Assembly (NCBI GenBank): GCA_028282885.1
Contig: JANQGX010000022.1
Span: 1-64,000, forward strand
DNA: 64,000 nucleotides
Origin: SAR324 cluster bacterium
GTDB lineage: Bacteria > SAR324 > XYD2-FULL-50-16
Direction: 5' to 3'
The notes under the pieces are model-generated. The model did no database searches. It had not been told where the DNA came from and saw nothing but the letters and a program-made list of their open reading frames with translations. The position numbers and the translations under genes are program-made. Positions 62,658 through 64,000 of this stretch are shown piece by piece. The number at the start of each line of letters is the position of its first letter. Positions within the stretch are counted from its first letter, which is position 1.

Positions 62658-63806
62658 ATGAAAACATCGATTATTCCCAGGCCAAATCCCATTAATCAAA
62701 TCGATGAAAACTTCAGGATACATTCCGCTGTCGCTCTTCTCGGACCCAGACAGTGCGGCAAAACAACCTTGGCAAGAGTCATTGCGCAAAAAGAGCCTAC
62801 GACATTTTTTGATCTGGAGAATCCCGTCGACCTTCAGCGGTTATCAGCTCCCATGCAAGCATTGAAAGATATCGAAGGGCTGGTTGTTATTGATGAAGTT
62901 CAAAAAAAACCTGAGCTCTTTGAACTTCTGCGCGTTCTAATCGACAGACCGGACCATACCGCTCGATATCTGTTGCTTGGATCAGCATCGCTTGACCTGA
63001 TTAAAGGTGTATCTGAATCACTGGCTGGACGAATAGGTTTTGTTGAATTGTCCGGATTCCAGCTTTCAGAAATCGGATTCTCACAAAAGGATCGATTGTG
63101 GATGCGTGGAGGGTTGCCCAGATCTGTCCTGGCTGATGAAGAAACAGATAGCATACTGTGGAGAAACAATTATATTAGAACTTTCCTGGAGCGTGATATA
63201 CCACAACTTGGAATAAACATTCCGTCAGAAACATTGAGGCGATTCTGGATAATGGTTTCCCATTATCATGCCAATATATGGAACGCCAGTGAGATTGCAA
63301 GATCTCTCGGTACATCGGAAAACACAACCCGTAGATATCTTGATATTTTAGCTGGTTCATATATGGTGCGCATTCTTCCACCCTGGTTTGAAAACATTAA
63401 AAAAAGGCAGGTCAAATCGCCCAAAATATATATCCGAGACAGTGGTCTGTTCCACAGCCTGCTTCAGATCAGTGATCAACAGGCATTGTTCGGGCATCCG
63501 AAAATTGGTGCATCCTGGGAGGGATTTGCCCTGGAGCAGATCATCACAATCTTTGGGAGTAAAAACGCATATTTCTGGGGAACACATGCTGGAGCTGAAT
63601 TGGACTTATTGTTGATGATCAACGGAAAGCGGCATGGATTTGATTTCAAGTTTTCCGATGCCCCCGGCACTTCCCGATCAATGCACATCGCTATCGATAA
63701 TCTTCAGTTGGAGCATCTCTGGGTTATCTATCCAGGCAGTCAATCTTATCCATTAACAGAAAAAATTACCGCGCTTCCTTTGGAAGATAGCGGAGCAATA
63801 CAGTGA
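62658..63806 (+). CDS. AAA ATPase with DUF4143
   Basis: 382 residues. Walker A is LLGPRQCGKTTLARVIA (about 29-45), Walker B LVVIDEVQKKPELF. The C-terminal DUF4143 region has YIRDSGLFHSLLQI and FALEQIITIFGSKNAYFWGTHAGAELDLLL, a nuclease-like (PD-(D/E)xK-type) segment typical of this family. These single-gene ATPases are scattered by transfer and lack a known role. Short intergenic decay with mobile relics lies upstream. Confidence 0.88.
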   Translation: MKTSIIPRPNPINQIDENFRIHSAVALLGPRQCGKTTLARVIAQKEPTTFFDLENPVDLQRLSAPMQALKDIEGLVVIDEVQKKPELFELLRVLIDRPDHTARYLLLGSASLDLIKGVSESLAGRIGFVELSGFQLSEIGFSQKDRLWMRGGLPRSVLADEETDSILWRNNYIRTFLERDIPQLGINIPSETLRRFWIMVSHYHANIWNASEIARSLGTSENTTRRYLDILAGSYMVRILPPWFENIKKRQVKSPKIYIRDSGLFHSLLQISDQQALFGHPKIGASWEGFALEQIITIFGSKNAYFWGTHAGAELDLLLMINGKRHGFDFKFSDAPGTSRSMHIAIDNLQLEHLWVIYPGSQSYPLTEKITALPLEDSGAIQ

Positions 63807-63844
63807 AATTCAAGAAAACTGCTCTGTTGTCGAAGCATGTCAAT

Positions 63845-63869
63845 GACTCTCTGAAAAACTCAGAGGGTC
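63845..63869 (+). terminator. Candidate terminator after the DUF4143 ATPase
   Basis: GACTCTCTGA and TCAGAGGGTC pair over 10 positions (one G-U) around an AAAAC loop, 39 bases after the stop codon. No strong T-run follows. Nothing further is supported to the window end at 64000. Confidence 0.45.
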
Positions 63870-64000
63870 CTTAAAGCACATTCCTGCATCAAAAAACTGA
63901 AATTTAGTCATTGTCTTTCTTAAAAATCTCCTACCCAATATTTCCCCGTTTCTTTTTATTAAAATCCCTTTTAACCCCAGTAAATCGCTATTTACCCCCG

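Noticed and set aside
1..64000. CRISPR array, prophage or plasmid origin
   Set aside because: I saw no regularly spaced direct repeats, phage structural genes, integrase, or replication initiator.

Overview
The window looks like a chromosomal segment of a Gram-negative, probably anaerobic or facultative bacterium. Several genes encode lipoproteins and periplasmic proteins with signal peptides, and there is a metallophosphatase/5'-nucleotidase, a C4-dicarboxylate/YfcC-type carrier, fatty-acid oxidation enzymes and what appears to be a selenocysteine-encoding gene. This mix fits a Desulfobacterota (deltaproteobacterial) genome best. That is an inference from gene content, not from a marker gene: I see no rRNA, tRNA or CRISPR array.

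Layout. 1-3.5 kb (minus): two acyl-CoA dehydrogenases, a two-cluster ferredoxin and a nitroreductase. 4-12.4 kb: a repeat lipoprotein (plus) facing a minus-strand unit made of a WD40-ROC GTPase-zinc ribbon-TIR/SEFIR protein, an overlapping methyltransferase and a secreted TPR-CHAT (caspase-like) protein. 12.5-13.7 kb: a truncated SDR remnant and empty sequence. 13.7-19.7 kb (plus): DUF1007 protein, YibE/F membrane protein, 5'-nucleotidase, ABC exporter. 19.8-24 kb: D-aminoacylase-like amidohydrolase, GST, a second DUF1007 protein and a DsbA/FrnE-family gene whose CxxC motif is written TGA-P-W-C, with a hairpin fitting a bacterial SECIS just downstream. 24.3-36.3 kb: a two-armed divergent carbohydrate/polyol region (FGGY kinase, class II aldolase, class III aminotransferase, SDR and MFS on minus; zinc alcohol dehydrogenase, APH-like kinase, GlpD-like oxidase, class II FBP-type aldolase and a double-HTH TetR regulator on plus). 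36.3-40.4 kb: a nucleotidyltransferase plus small partner, a CapA-like phosphatase, a YfcC carrier and a TetR regulator. 40.6-48.6 kb: a large PAS sensor kinase with an orphan solute-binding protein, divergent from a MalT-type LuxR regulator. 48.7-54.5 kb: TetR/saccharopine dehydrogenase-like pair with a clear two-operator promoter, a GH42-like lipoprotein, and an enoyl-CoA hydratase/MarR pair. 54.9-58.4 kb: MoxR-DUF58-DUF4129 operon. 58.8-64 kb: a visibly more AT-rich segment with AraC/SDR, a small membrane protein, a sulfatase-modifying-factor-like lipoprotein, a decayed REP-associated transposase and a DUF4143 ATPase.

Most notable. (1) The UPWC thiol oxidoreductase gene with its SECIS-like hairpin, which also carries an A7-run frameshift near its end. 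(2) The WD40-ROC-SEFIR / methyltransferase / TPR-CHAT unit, which places two immune- or death-type effector folds in one transcription direction. (3) DUF1007 proteins carrying textbook EF-hand loops, one beside YibE/F and one beside the selenoprotein. (4) The divergent polyol-type regulon of unusual composition.
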